Positions 11,080 to 18,303 of a stretch of DNA of 64,000 nt are shown here, in pieces. The position numbers and the translations under genes were made by a program. Position 1 is the stretch's first letter. Every line of letters starts with the position of its first letter. The stretch spans positions 1,546,501 to 1,610,500 of the forward strand of contig NZ_CP072309.1 of the NCBI RefSeq assembly GCF_017726655.1, written 5' to 3'. Below the pieces are notes generated by a model. That model was not told the DNA's origin. It did not search any database and saw only the letters and a program-made list of their open reading frames with translations. The DNA is from Agrobacterium tumefaciens (lineage in GTDB: Bacteria; Pseudomonadota; Alphaproteobacteria; Rhizobiales; Rhizobiaceae).

Positions 11080-12081
11080 TCAGATCGGGGGGATTTTGCC
11101 GAGAGGGATGAAGCCGCTGATCGTTGCGCGTCCGTGGTCGACAACCAGATCGACGGAGGCGCGGTCGGCGCCACTGGCGAGCGCGCGTAGCAGTTTGCGG
11201 GCGGTTTCGATGGTGGACTGCAACTGCGGGAAAGCCTGCTTCGCATTGTCCGACCAGGCTCCGAGCTTTTCGATCTCCAGCTTGAACTGGCCCGACAGGT
11301 AACCTTCGTTGTCGAAGGAGAAGGGACCGGTGATCCGCATCGTGCGGCCTTCGCCGATATCGGCAACGAGGCGGCGAAGCTCCCCGCTGGTGCCGTATAG
11401 GCCGGATTTGTCGGTACCATCTACCATGCCTGCCTTACCGGCGAGCGTGACATCAAGAATGGCGTCCAGTCGCGGAAGCACCTGCGGCCAATCCTTGATG
11501 ACGGTGGCCGAATCCGTAAGCGTGATCGCACCGTCGAGGTCTGCGCCGTTCTGGCGCAGGTGCATCTCCGTCTTGACGGCGTCAAAGTCGATCGTCTGAC
11601 CGGTGACGGAAGAAACCGCCTGTGCCTTCAGCCCGTCGATCACGAGTGAGCTGCGGTCGATGCCTTTCAGTTTGGTGACGATGCTGGACTGCATGTTTTT
11701 CCATTCGGCCGAGACCGTCAGGCCATGCGCGGAGCGGATTTCAGCAGGCGAATCGAGTTCCCAGACGATATGGCCGGGATTATAGACCTGCGCTGCCGAG
11801 CGCAGTTCGCCGAAGGACGCCGACACGCCGTTCTGGCTGTCATCCACCGTCACCTTGGAGCAGAAGAGGCCGATGCGGAAGGGGTAACCCTTGAAGGCGA
11901 TATCGCCGCATTCGCCGCTGACGCTGCGGGCCTGCGACGGGGAGATGACGTTCAGGACCGTCTGCTTCAATTTCTCGGCGGCGTAAAACCACCCCGCCGT
12001 ATAAAGTCCGATAACCACCAGAATGGCGATGGCGAGCCAGAGGAATTTCTTGGCCGTGCCGGATTGGCTTGACGCTGCCAT
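11080..12081 (-). CDS. DUF2125 domain membrane-anchored protein
   Basis: This 333-residue protein has one N-terminal membrane segment (FLWLAIAILVVIGLYTAGWFY, about residues 13-33) followed by a soluble domain that should lie in the periplasm. The block CGDIAFKGYPFRIGLFC near residues 58-74 is the hallmark of DUF2125, an alphaproteobacterial family related to AsmA/DUF945-like envelope proteins. No enzymatic motif is visible. It is divergent from the ChaC-type gene and independent of the rha locus. Function is unknown. Confidence 0.8.
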   Translation of the reverse strand: MAASSQSGTAKKFLWLAIAILVVIGLYTAGWFYAAEKLKQTVLNVISPSQARSVSGECGDIAFKGYPFRIGLFCSKVTVDDSQNGVSASFGELRSAAQVYNPGHIVWELDSPAEIRSAHGLTVSAEWKNMQSSIVTKLKGIDRSSLVIDGLKAQAVSSVTGQTIDFDAVKTEMHLRQNGADLDGAITLTDSATVIKDWPQVLPRLDAILDVTLAGKAGMVDGTDKSGLYGTSGELRRLVADIGEGRTMRITGPFSFDNEGYLSGQFKLEIEKLGAWSDNAKQAFPQLQSTIETARKLLRALASGADRASVDLVVDHGRATISGFIPLGKIPPI

Positions 12082-12130
12082 ATTGATCTCCGATGAACAG
12101 ACTTCAGGGAATTTTGATTTGGCTTGGGAT

Positions 12131-12682
12131 ATGGACGATTTTTGGGTCTTTGGCTACGGTTCGTTGATGTGGAACCCCGGCTTCGCCTTTGCGGAGAGGC
12201 AGCAGGCCCGGCTTCACGGGTACCGGCGCTCGCTGTGCATCAGTTCCAATTTCTACAGAGGCACGGAGGAACGGCCCGGCCTCGTTCTCGGGCTCGAGCG
12301 TGGCGGTTCCTGCCTCGGCGTTGCGTTCCGCGTGCGCGGCGCGGACCGTGATCCCGTCATGGATTATCTGCGCGAGCGGGAGCTTGTAACGAACGTTTAC
12401 AAGGAGCGGCTGGTAACCGTGACGCTCGCTGGAGGTCGCCGTGCCACCGCCGTCACTTATGTCGCCGACCCCGCGCATGAGCAATATATCGGCGGTCTTG
12501 GTGTCGCCGAATCAGCTGTTATCATTGCCGCAGCAACCGGGCGTTCCGGGCCGAACACGGATTACGTCTTCAACACCGTGCGGCACCTGCAGGAAATGGG
12601 CATTCGCGATTCACTCCTTGAAAACATCGCGAAGAATGTCGATACGCTTTCCGCTCAGCCGGCGATGTTCTCGCGGCCCTGA
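12131..12682 (+). CDS. Gamma-glutamylcyclotransferase, ChaC family
   Basis: This 183-residue cytoplasmic enzyme probably cleaves glutathione to 5-oxoproline and Cys-Gly. The N-terminus VFGYGSLMWNPGF (about residues 5-17) contains the substrate-binding YGSL loop, and RGTEERPGLVLGLERGG and GVAFRV follow as in ChaC proteins. I chose the ATG at 12131 because the cyclotransferase fold begins there; upstream codons overlap the divergent DUF2125 gene. No good ribosome-binding site is visible. Its 3' end overlaps the plsC end by 28 bp on the opposite strand. Confidence 0.87.
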   Translation: MDDFWVFGYGSLMWNPGFAFAERQQARLHGYRRSLCISSNFYRGTEERPGLVLGLERGGSCLGVAFRVRGADRDPVMDYLRERELVTNVYKERLVTVTLAGGRRATAVTYVADPAHEQYIGGLGVAESAVIIAAATGRSGPNTDYVFNTVRHLQEMGIRDSLLENIAKNVDTLSAQPAMFSRP

Positions 12683-13452
12683 AGCTCGGCGATCCGCTTG
12701 ACTGCGCTCGGTGGCAGCGGCAGGCTCGGATTGTTGCGTGCCGTTTCCAGGAGCAACTCGTCGCTCGCCTTCTCCGTGACCTCGATCAGGCGCTTGAAGA
12801 AAACGTCTGGGTCCAGCCCCGGCTCGATGGCAGGCAGGATACGCACCTTGAAGTGACCTGGGTAGCGCATGGTGGACCGTCGTGGCCAGAAGAGGCCGGG
12901 ATGCATGGCAACGGGAATGACAGGAACCTGAAGGTCACGATAAAGCCTTGCGATGCCGTAGCGATATTCAGGCTCGGCGCCCGGCGGTCGGCGCGTCCCC
13001 TCGGGATAGATTATCAACTCTCGGCCGGCGGCCATTTCCTCTTTCGCGCGTTCCATAACCTTCAGCATCACCTTGCCGCGCGCCGCGCGGTTGACCGGAA
13101 TCATGCGCTGCTTCATCGCGTACCAGCCGAATAGCGGTATCCAGAGCAGTTCGCGCTTCAGGATGTAGACCGGGTCGTGCAGGTTGGGAAGCAGCGCATA
13201 GGTGTCCCAAAAAGACTGATGCTTCGGCGCAAAAATGCAGCCTGTTTCGGGGATGTGTTCAAGACCCTCGATTTCGAAAGTCGTGCCAACGATGATCTTC
13301 ATCAGCCAATGGTTGGACCGCGCCCAGTTCTTGGGGATTTCGTAGGCGATCCTGCGCGGCAGAATGAAATATATCGGCGTCAACACGATCATGCGGACGA
13401 TGAGATTGAGGTAAAACAGCGTATTGAAAAGAAAAGAGCGCAGCTTGAGCAT
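12655..13452 (-). CDS. plsC: 1-acyl-sn-glycerol-3-phosphate acyltransferase
   Basis: This inner-membrane-associated enzyme adds the second acyl chain in phosphatidic acid synthesis. The 265-residue protein has an N-terminal hydrophobic segment (residues 8-32), the catalytic HX4D motif HQSFWD (78-83) and the PEGTRR motif (150-155). The ATG at 13452 is preferred to a TTG one codon earlier. It is the last gene of an ftsE-ftsX-DUF218-plsC run on the minus strand, about 110 bp after the previous gene. The neighbouring genes are all envelope functions. Confidence 0.88.
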   Translation of the reverse strand: MLKLRSFLFNTLFYLNLIVRMIVLTPIYFILPRRIAYEIPKNWARSNHWLMKIIVGTTFEIEGLEHIPETGCIFAPKHQSFWDTYALLPNLHDPVYILKRELLWIPLFGWYAMKQRMIPVNRAARGKVMLKVMERAKEEMAAGRELIIYPEGTRRPPGAEPEYRYGIARLYRDLQVPVIPVAMHPGLFWPRRSTMRYPGHFKVRILPAIEPGLDPDVFFKRLIEVTEKASDELLLETARNNPSLPLPPSAVKRIAELQGRENIAG

Positions 13453-13567
13453 CAACAGCCTTCCCGGGGCGCAGCCGTTCCGACGCCTTGGAAAGGCGTC
13501 GGTGCGGATGCCGATGCCAGACGCCTACACGAAAACAAGGGGCGGCAGCAAGCGTGTTTCTGGCAGC

Positions 13568-14299
13568 TTACGAGGAGGCTGCCGTTACTTTCGGCGCCGT
13601 GTGCTCGGTTGGGGCCTTGCGCAGGCCGTCACCTTTTCCGAAGCCGGTAAGGTCACGCGCCGCCGCTGCGACGAATTTCAGATATTCGTACAGCATCGTT
13701 CTCACAACATCCGGTTCAACGAACCAGTTCGTGCGGGCAAGATCGGCACTGATGACGGGATAGGCGATGAATTCCGTCTGCGGACTTGCGCTGCGCAACT
13801 CATGCAGGCTGCGGTGCATGTGATAATTGTTCGTGACAACGACAATGGAGGAATAGTTGTGATCGCGTATCCAGCTTGCCGCTTCATTGGCGTTGCCGAT
13901 CGTATCTATCGCCTTGTACCCCATATCGACGCAGCAGGAGAACATGTCGGATGAGCCTTGCGTCATCTTGCGAATTTGCGAACGGGTGGTGGCGGGATTG
14001 ACGCCAGAGATCAACAGCCGCTTTCCGACGCCATCCCTCAGCAGACCCACCGCCTGCTCGATGCGCTGGTAACCACCGGTCAGAACGATGATGGCGTCCC
14101 CCCTTGCGCTTTCAGGTGGGCGCATGGAGGCGACGGAATCAGCAAACCACAGAAAGCCGCCTGAGAAAACGCCGAGAAGAATGAGGCAGAGGAGGATAAA
14201 ACCACGAATAAAGCGGCGCAGGGGACCACGCCGCGACAACAGGCCCTTTCTGGCCGGTCGCATCGTTGTCTGGTCCTGGTCCATCCGACTCACAAACAT
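13568..14299 (-). CDS. DUF218 (YdcF/SanA/ElyC-like) envelope protein
   Basis: This 243-residue protein has one N-terminal membrane helix (FIRGFILLCLILLGVFSGGFLWFA, about residues 30-53) and a DUF218 domain starting DAIIVLTGGYQRIEQAVGLL near residue 68, with VVVTNNYHMHRSLHELR near 151. DUF218 proteins such as ElyC and SanA act in envelope-lipid and peptidoglycan-precursor homeostasis; the exact reaction here is unknown. AGGAGG lies just before the first ATG, so a GTG two codons later (14293) or the ATG at 14284 is also possible. It follows ftsX by about 110 bp. Confidence 0.82.
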   Translation of the reverse strand: MFVSRMDQDQTTMRPARKGLLSRRGPLRRFIRGFILLCLILLGVFSGGFLWFADSVASMRPPESARGDAIIVLTGGYQRIEQAVGLLRDGVGKRLLISGVNPATTRSQIRKMTQGSSDMFSCCVDMGYKAIDTIGNANEAASWIRDHNYSSIVVVTNNYHMHRSLHELRSASPQTEFIAYPVISADLARTNWFVEPDVVRTMLYEYLKFVAAAARDLTGFGKGDGLRKAPTEHTAPKVTAASS

Positions 14300-14410
14300 T
14301 CCTCCTGAATACTCGCCGATTAAGGCAAGGAACAGGCGTTTTTGTCCACCGCCTGCAGGTTACATGCGGCTTGTGACATGTTCGGATTGCCCCAAAATGA
14401 CGGGATCATT

Positions 14411-15418
14411 TCAGGACGCCAGCCCGTCGCTTTTTGACGGATCCGAACGAACGCGGTCGATATCGTCGATGGTGCGGATGACAGTTACACGTGCCGTCAG
14501 AGTGGTGAGCAAGGCGATGATGATCATGGTCATGGCAATGCCTAGATAACCACCCAAACCAACCGAGAATGAACCGAAAAGCGCGCTCGCCTGATCGCTT
14601 TGCGGCGTGGCAACAGTGCTTGACTGCCAGAAGCCGGCCACGAGAAACACCGCTGCTGCCAACGCGCTGCCGGCGGCGGCCCCCTTGAGGCTGATCTTCA
14701 GGAAGTGTTTCTGAAATTCCCGGGCCACGAAACTGCTTTCGGCGCCGACGAAATGCAGAACCTCCACAATATGGCGGTTGCCGGAAAGCGCGCCGCGGGT
14801 GGCGAATACGACGGTCAGCACCATGGCGGTGAAGACGAGAATGAGCACGCCGACTCCGATCATCACGGTGGTTCTGGCCATGGAAACCAGCCTGTCTACC
14901 CAGGTGCGGTGGTCGTCCAGAAAGGCCTGCGGGATTTCCGTCTTCAGCATATCCCGCATGGCCTGGAAATCGGGCGGATTGGTCTCGTCGATGGTGATGA
15001 CAACGAGGCGCGGCACCGGCAGTTCGGAAAGGTCGAGGCCGCTGCCGAGCCATGGCTCCAGCAAACGTGACGTCGCCGCATCATCAAGGATCGTGCCGTC
15101 GCGCGTGCCGACGAAGGTCAGCGCCAGCGTGCGCGCCTTGTTCAACGCCGCGTTCATGTCCAAACCGTCTTCCGGCTTGATCTGGATGGTGATTTCCCGG
15201 GAAATCTGGCTCTGCCAGGTGGCGGCGGTGGCGCGCACCATGGAGACGGCACCAAGCGTCAGGCAGGCGAGAAAGGCCATGATGGCGATCACCACCATCA
15301 GCGCATTGCCCTGAATGTTGGAGGGCGGCAGGATGGGCGCCATGGGACGGATGCGCATGGGCGGGCGCTTCGGCTGGGCCGCTTCGGGCTTCAATTGCTT
15401 GCGGGTGATCTCATTCAT
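14411..15418 (-). CDS. ftsX: Cell-division ABC transporter membrane protein FtsX
   Basis: FtsX is the membrane half of the FtsEX complex that controls septal peptidoglycan hydrolysis. The 335-residue protein has a basic cytoplasmic N-terminus, a first helix at ALMVVIAIMAFLACLTLGAV (about 39-58), a periplasmic domain of roughly 130 residues, and three further helices in the C-terminal half, which is the FtsX topology. Its ATG overlaps the end of ftsE by 8 bp. The periplasmic loop begins EITIQIKPEDGLDMN, typical of alphaproteobacterial FtsX. Confidence 0.9.
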   Translation of the reverse strand: MNEITRKQLKPEAAQPKRPPMRIRPMAPILPPSNIQGNALMVVIAIMAFLACLTLGAVSMVRATAATWQSQISREITIQIKPEDGLDMNAALNKARTLALTFVGTRDGTILDDAATSRLLEPWLGSGLDLSELPVPRLVVITIDETNPPDFQAMRDMLKTEIPQAFLDDHRTWVDRLVSMARTTVMIGVGVLILVFTAMVLTVVFATRGALSGNRHIVEVLHFVGAESSFVAREFQKHFLKISLKGAAAGSALAAAVFLVAGFWQSSTVATPQSDQASALFGSFSVGLGGYLGIAMTMIIIALLTTLTARVTVIRTIDDIDRVRSDPSKSDGLAS

Positions 15419-16070
15419 AGATATCGAGCCGCCCTTCGGTCAGGATCATCCGGCGTGCATCGATCTGGTCCATCAGTGCGAAATCGTGGGTGGCGATGAC
15501 GACAGCCGTACCCAGTCTGTTGAGTTCGAGAAAAAGGTTGAGGAGGCGCTTTGCCATCGGCGGGTCGACGTTGCCGGTTGGTTCGTCGGCCAGCAGGATT
15601 TCGGGCTGGTCCATCAGCGCTCGGGCAATGGCGGCGCGCTGCTTTTCCCCGCCAGAAAGAATGGCCGGTAGCACATTGATACGCTCACCAAGCCCCACCC
15701 ATTTCAGAAGTTCTATCACGTCGTTGCGATAAGCGCTCTCTTCCTTGCCGCGCACACGCAGCGGCAGGGCGACATTCTCATAGGTCGTCAGATGGTCAAG
15801 CAGCCGAAAATCCTGGAACACGATCCCAACGCGGCGGCGCAGCATCGGCAGTTCGCCACGCGGAATGCGGGAAACATCACGGTTGAACATACGGATATGG
15901 CCGCGCGTTGGCTGAAGCGACATCAAAAGCAGGCGCAGCAGCGTCGTTTTGCCCGCACCCGACGGGCCGGTTAGAAACTGGAACGACCCTTTGGGAATAT
16001 CGAAGGTCATGTCCCTCAGGATTTCGGGTCCCATGCCGTAACGCAACCCGACATTTTCGAAATGGATCAA
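15411..16070 (-). CDS. ftsE: Cell-division ATP-binding protein FtsE
   Basis: FtsE is the ATPase that powers FtsX. The 219-residue single domain carries Walker A GPSGAGKTT (about 36-44), the signature LSGGEKQRAAIARAL, and Walker B ILLADEPTGNVDP, the last being a typical FtsE/LolD-class sequence. The start is a TTG (16070) reading as MIHFENVGLRYG, with GGAAG a few bases upstream. A CtrA-like half-site lies about 110 bp upstream. It forms one unit with ftsX. Confidence 0.92.
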   Translation of the reverse strand: MIHFENVGLRYGMGPEILRDMTFDIPKGSFQFLTGPSGAGKTTLLRLLLMSLQPTRGHIRMFNRDVSRIPRGELPMLRRRVGIVFQDFRLLDHLTTYENVALPLRVRGKEESAYRNDVIELLKWVGLGERINVLPAILSGGEKQRAAIARALMDQPEILLADEPTGNVDPPMAKRLLNLFLELNRLGTAVVIATHDFALMDQIDARRMILTEGRLDIYE

Positions 16071-16179
16071 CGGACTTCCAGTCTCTTCGTTTCGTGGTGG
16101 TTCGCAAGCCGCTGGGGTGAAGCCGGCGGGCGCGGTCTAGCCCGGTTCGGGACGCCCGGCGAGCGGTTTTTGCGAAGCA

Positions 16180-16187
16180 TTAACCAT
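16180..16187. promoter_or_regulatory. CtrA-type half-site (TTAACCAT) between ftsE and the 16263 gene
   Basis: The octamer TTAACCAT is the half-site form of the CtrA box described in Caulobacter, and it is followed by further TTAA tracts (ATTTAAATTTAAAAC). A full TTAA-N7-TTAA box is not present. It could serve either divergent gene. Confidence 0.4.
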
Positions 16188-16262
16188 TTAAATTTAAAAC
16201 TTGGCAGGATTCGTTGCAATGCCCAGTTTTGCGGGCCGGAAAACCTCACCCCAAGGAATTCT

Positions 16263-16940
16263 ATGGCTATGTTCCGTTCATCTCGCCGGCAAGCGGCATT
16301 CGACTTTGACCTCCTGATGCCGGAAACGCCCACGCGCCGGACAGCGCGGACGACAGGTCCCGACCGCGATGTCGTAGACGCGGAATTTGTCACCATCAAG
16401 GAAAACCGGGCGCGGCAGCCGGGAAACGACAATCGTGGAACGACTTCGCAGCATAAAGCAAAACCGCCTGTCACCGTGGGCGCGGTTGGCCTTGCTCTCA
16501 TCGGCTGGCTGGATCGCAGGTTGTCGCGCCTGTCCGCCGATGCCTATTCGGCGCTGGTGGCAGGCCTTGCCATTTTTGTCTTCATCTGCTCCGGCGGCCT
16601 GTCTGTCGTCGTGCCGGAAAAAACGGCGGTCGCCGCTTCGGTCAACCCGCTCGCCATTTCCCATGTCACCATCACGCCGCAGGAGGCAGGCGGCATGGAT
16701 ATTTTGCTCATCAACGGCATCGTGGAAAACAATGGCGGCGATCTGGAAGAGGTGCCCGCAATTCGCGCCGATCTCTTCGCCGCCAAGGGACAGCTGGTCG
16801 CCAGCATGGTCATCGAACCGCCGGTCAAGCAGATGCAACCGGGTTTGAGCCACGGTTTTTCGGCAAAACTGCGCCATCCCGGTGGAAAAACGCCCGAGAT
16901 CAAGCTTTCCTTTGTCGAGGCGGGTGCGCCCGGACGCTGA
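16263..16940 (+). CDS. Membrane-anchored protein of unknown function (divergent from ftsE)
   Basis: I do not recognise a named family with confidence. The 225-residue protein has a disordered, basic N-terminal 70 residues, a hydrophobic helix at about 95-117 (YSALVAGLAIFVFICSGGLSV) and a C-terminal domain of about 100 residues (LAISHVTITPQEAGGMDILL onward) that resembles the beta-sandwich tails of DUF3426/FxLYD-type proteins. In many rhizobia a zinc-ribbon membrane protein occupies this slot beside ftsE, but no CxxC pairs are present here. The ATG at 16263 is used because the frame upstream runs into the ftsE start. A role in the envelope or division is only contextual. Confidence 0.7.
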   Translation: MAMFRSSRRQAAFDFDLLMPETPTRRTARTTGPDRDVVDAEFVTIKENRARQPGNDNRGTTSQHKAKPPVTVGAVGLALIGWLDRRLSRLSADAYSALVAGLAIFVFICSGGLSVVVPEKTAVAASVNPLAISHVTITPQEAGGMDILLINGIVENNGGDLEEVPAIRADLFAAKGQLVASMVIEPPVKQMQPGLSHGFSAKLRHPGGKTPEIKLSFVEAGAPGR

Positions 16941-17008
16941 CTGTGCTAACGCCTGTCTTCTATTTTTACTGAAAGGTAAAATCGGCAAGGCGCAGCACAG
17001 GAGTAAGA

Positions 17009-17551
17009 ATGCCCGTCGTCCGTGGAAAAAACATCGAGCCGCTTTACAGCGCCGAGCAGATCGCCGAGCGCAATCGCGACATGGCCAAGCATATCGCCAG
17101 CGGCCCGACCAAGGATTTGCTGGTCATTGCCGTGCTCAAGGGATCGTTCATTTTCGCGGCCGATCTTATCCGCGCGCTGCATGACAGCGGCCTTGCACCT
17201 GAAGTCGAGTTCATCACGCTCTCGAGCTATGGCACCGGCACGGTTTCGCAAGGCGTCAGGATCGTCAAGGATATCGATAGCGACGTGAAGGACCGCGATG
17301 TCCTGCTGATCGATGATATTCTCGAGTCTGGCCGCACGCTGCGTTTCGCCAAGGAACTGCTTTACGAGCGTGGCGCCCGCAACGTCACCATCGCCGTGCT
17401 GCTCGACAAGAAGGTCAAGCGCAAGGAAGATCTGGAGGCCGATTATGTCGGTTTCGAATGTCCTGACTATTTCGTCGTGGGTTACGGCATGGATGTGGCC
17501 TATGCGTTCCGCGAACTGCCCTTCGTCGGGGTGGTGACCGGCGACGCCTGA
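17009..17551 (+). CDS. hpt: Hypoxanthine phosphoribosyltransferase
   Basis: This cytoplasmic purine-salvage enzyme converts hypoxanthine (and usually guanine) with PRPP to the nucleotide. The 180-residue protein has the PRPP-binding motif VLLIDDILESGRT (98-110), the flexible-loop region SSYGTGTVSQG (72-82), and a C-terminal DYFVVGYGMD block that contacts the base. ATG follows AGGAGTAAGA. A GC-rich hairpin at 17603-17623 lies after the gene. Confidence 0.93.
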   Translation: MPVVRGKNIEPLYSAEQIAERNRDMAKHIASGPTKDLLVIAVLKGSFIFAADLIRALHDSGLAPEVEFITLSSYGTGTVSQGVRIVKDIDSDVKDRDVLLIDDILESGRTLRFAKELLYERGARNVTIAVLLDKKVKRKEDLEADYVGFECPDYFVVGYGMDVAYAFRELPFVGVVTGDA

Positions 17552-17593
17552 ATGCTTTGCCGTGCCGGAACGGCACAGCGCGGAGACGCCTCA

Positions 17594-17601
17594 TTAACCA
17601 T
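17594..17601. promoter_or_regulatory. CtrA-type half-site (TTAACCAT) upstream of cpdR
   Basis: The same octamer as at 16180 occurs 92 bp upstream of the cpdR start. cpdR is CtrA-regulated in Caulobacter, so the location is meaningful, but a single half-site is weak evidence. Confidence 0.42.
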
Positions 17602-17602
17602 T

Positions 17603-17623
17603 CACCCAGCGAAGGGCTGGGTG
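17603..17623 (+). terminator. Hairpin after hpt
   Basis: The arms CACCCAGC and GCTGGGTG form a perfect 8 bp stem around GAAGG and are followed by TTTACC. It could terminate hpt, although the T tract is short. Confidence 0.42.
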
Positions 17624-17692
17624 TTTACCTCTTGAAAAGAGGAGCCTGCGATGTTGCTCACGGCTGGAAATGATGCCCAGGAGCAATGAGTA

Positions 17693-18052
17693 ATGGCGAA
17701 GATTCTGATTACCGAAGACGAGGATGCGCTGCGTTCTTTCGTGGCGCGGGCGCTCCGTCTCGACGGTCACGAGACCCATGAGGCGGCAGACGGCGAGCAG
17801 GGGCTGGAAAAGCTTCAGGAAACCAGTTTCGATCTTCTTCTTTCGGATATCCGCATGCCGGTCATGGATGGCATCGAGTTGGCGCATCGCGCCGCCGAGA
17901 GCTTCCCGGCCATGCGCATTTTGTTGATGACCGGTTATGCCGAGCAGCGTGAACGCGCCGATGATCTGGCCACGAAGATCGTGGACGTGGTTTCCAAACC
18001 CTTTGCGCTTCCTGATATTCGCAAGGCCGTGGCGCGGGCGCTTGCGGCCTGA
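17693..18052 (+). CDS. cpdR: Single-domain response regulator CpdR
   Basis: This 119-residue receiver domain has no output domain. The acidic pocket TEDED (7-11), phospho-acceptor Asp52 in LLLSDIRMPVMDG, and the conserved MTGYAEQ and VSKPFAL blocks closely match CpdR. In alphaproteobacteria unphosphorylated CpdR localises ClpXP and promotes degradation of CtrA and other cell-cycle proteins; phosphorylation through the CckA-ChpT relay switches it off. It is followed by a strong terminator. No kinase gene is adjacent, as is usual for cpdR. Confidence 0.9.
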   Translation: MAKILITEDEDALRSFVARALRLDGHETHEAADGEQGLEKLQETSFDLLLSDIRMPVMDGIELAHRAAESFPAMRILLMTGYAEQRERADDLATKIVDVVSKPFALPDIRKAVARALAA

Positions 18053-18077
18053 GCGACAGGTTCGCAGAAATCGAAAG

Positions 18078-18100
18078 GGCGGCTGCGGGCCGCCTTTTTT
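18078..18100 (+). terminator. Rho-independent terminator after cpdR
   Basis: The arms GGCGGC and GCCGCC with loop TGCGG are followed directly by TTTTTT, 26 bp after the cpdR stop. Confidence 0.85.
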
Positions 18101-18139
18101 GTTGGCCAGCCTCTGGCTCAGCGCAGTTGCCTATCTCCT

Positions 18140-18252
18140 TCGTACCGGCCTTGAGCCGGTATCCAGCCAGTCTAAGTCCTTGAACCGAAAGCATTCTTTT
18201 CGCAGCGCAGACGCATGTCCATTTGATGCCGGATCAAGTCCGGCATGACGAA
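18140..18252. repeat. Rhizobial intergenic palindromic repeat, copy B
   Basis: Terminal hairpins TACCGGCCTTGAGCCGGTA and TGCCGGATCAAGTCCGGCA flank an interior (ATCCAGCCAGTCTAAGTCCT and onward) that aligns with copy A at 9541-9653. The arms differ between copies by compensating changes, which suggests selection on pairing. Confidence 0.7.
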
Positions 18253-18303
18253 AGTCTAAGGCGCTGAGGATGTAACGATGCGCGCCATTACCTCTGCGGA
18301 CCC

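Noticed and set aside
16180..16199. A full CtrA box (TTAA-N7-TTAA) upstream of ftsE
   Set aside because: TTAA tracts are present but none are spaced by 7 bases; only the TTAACCAT half-site form is supported.
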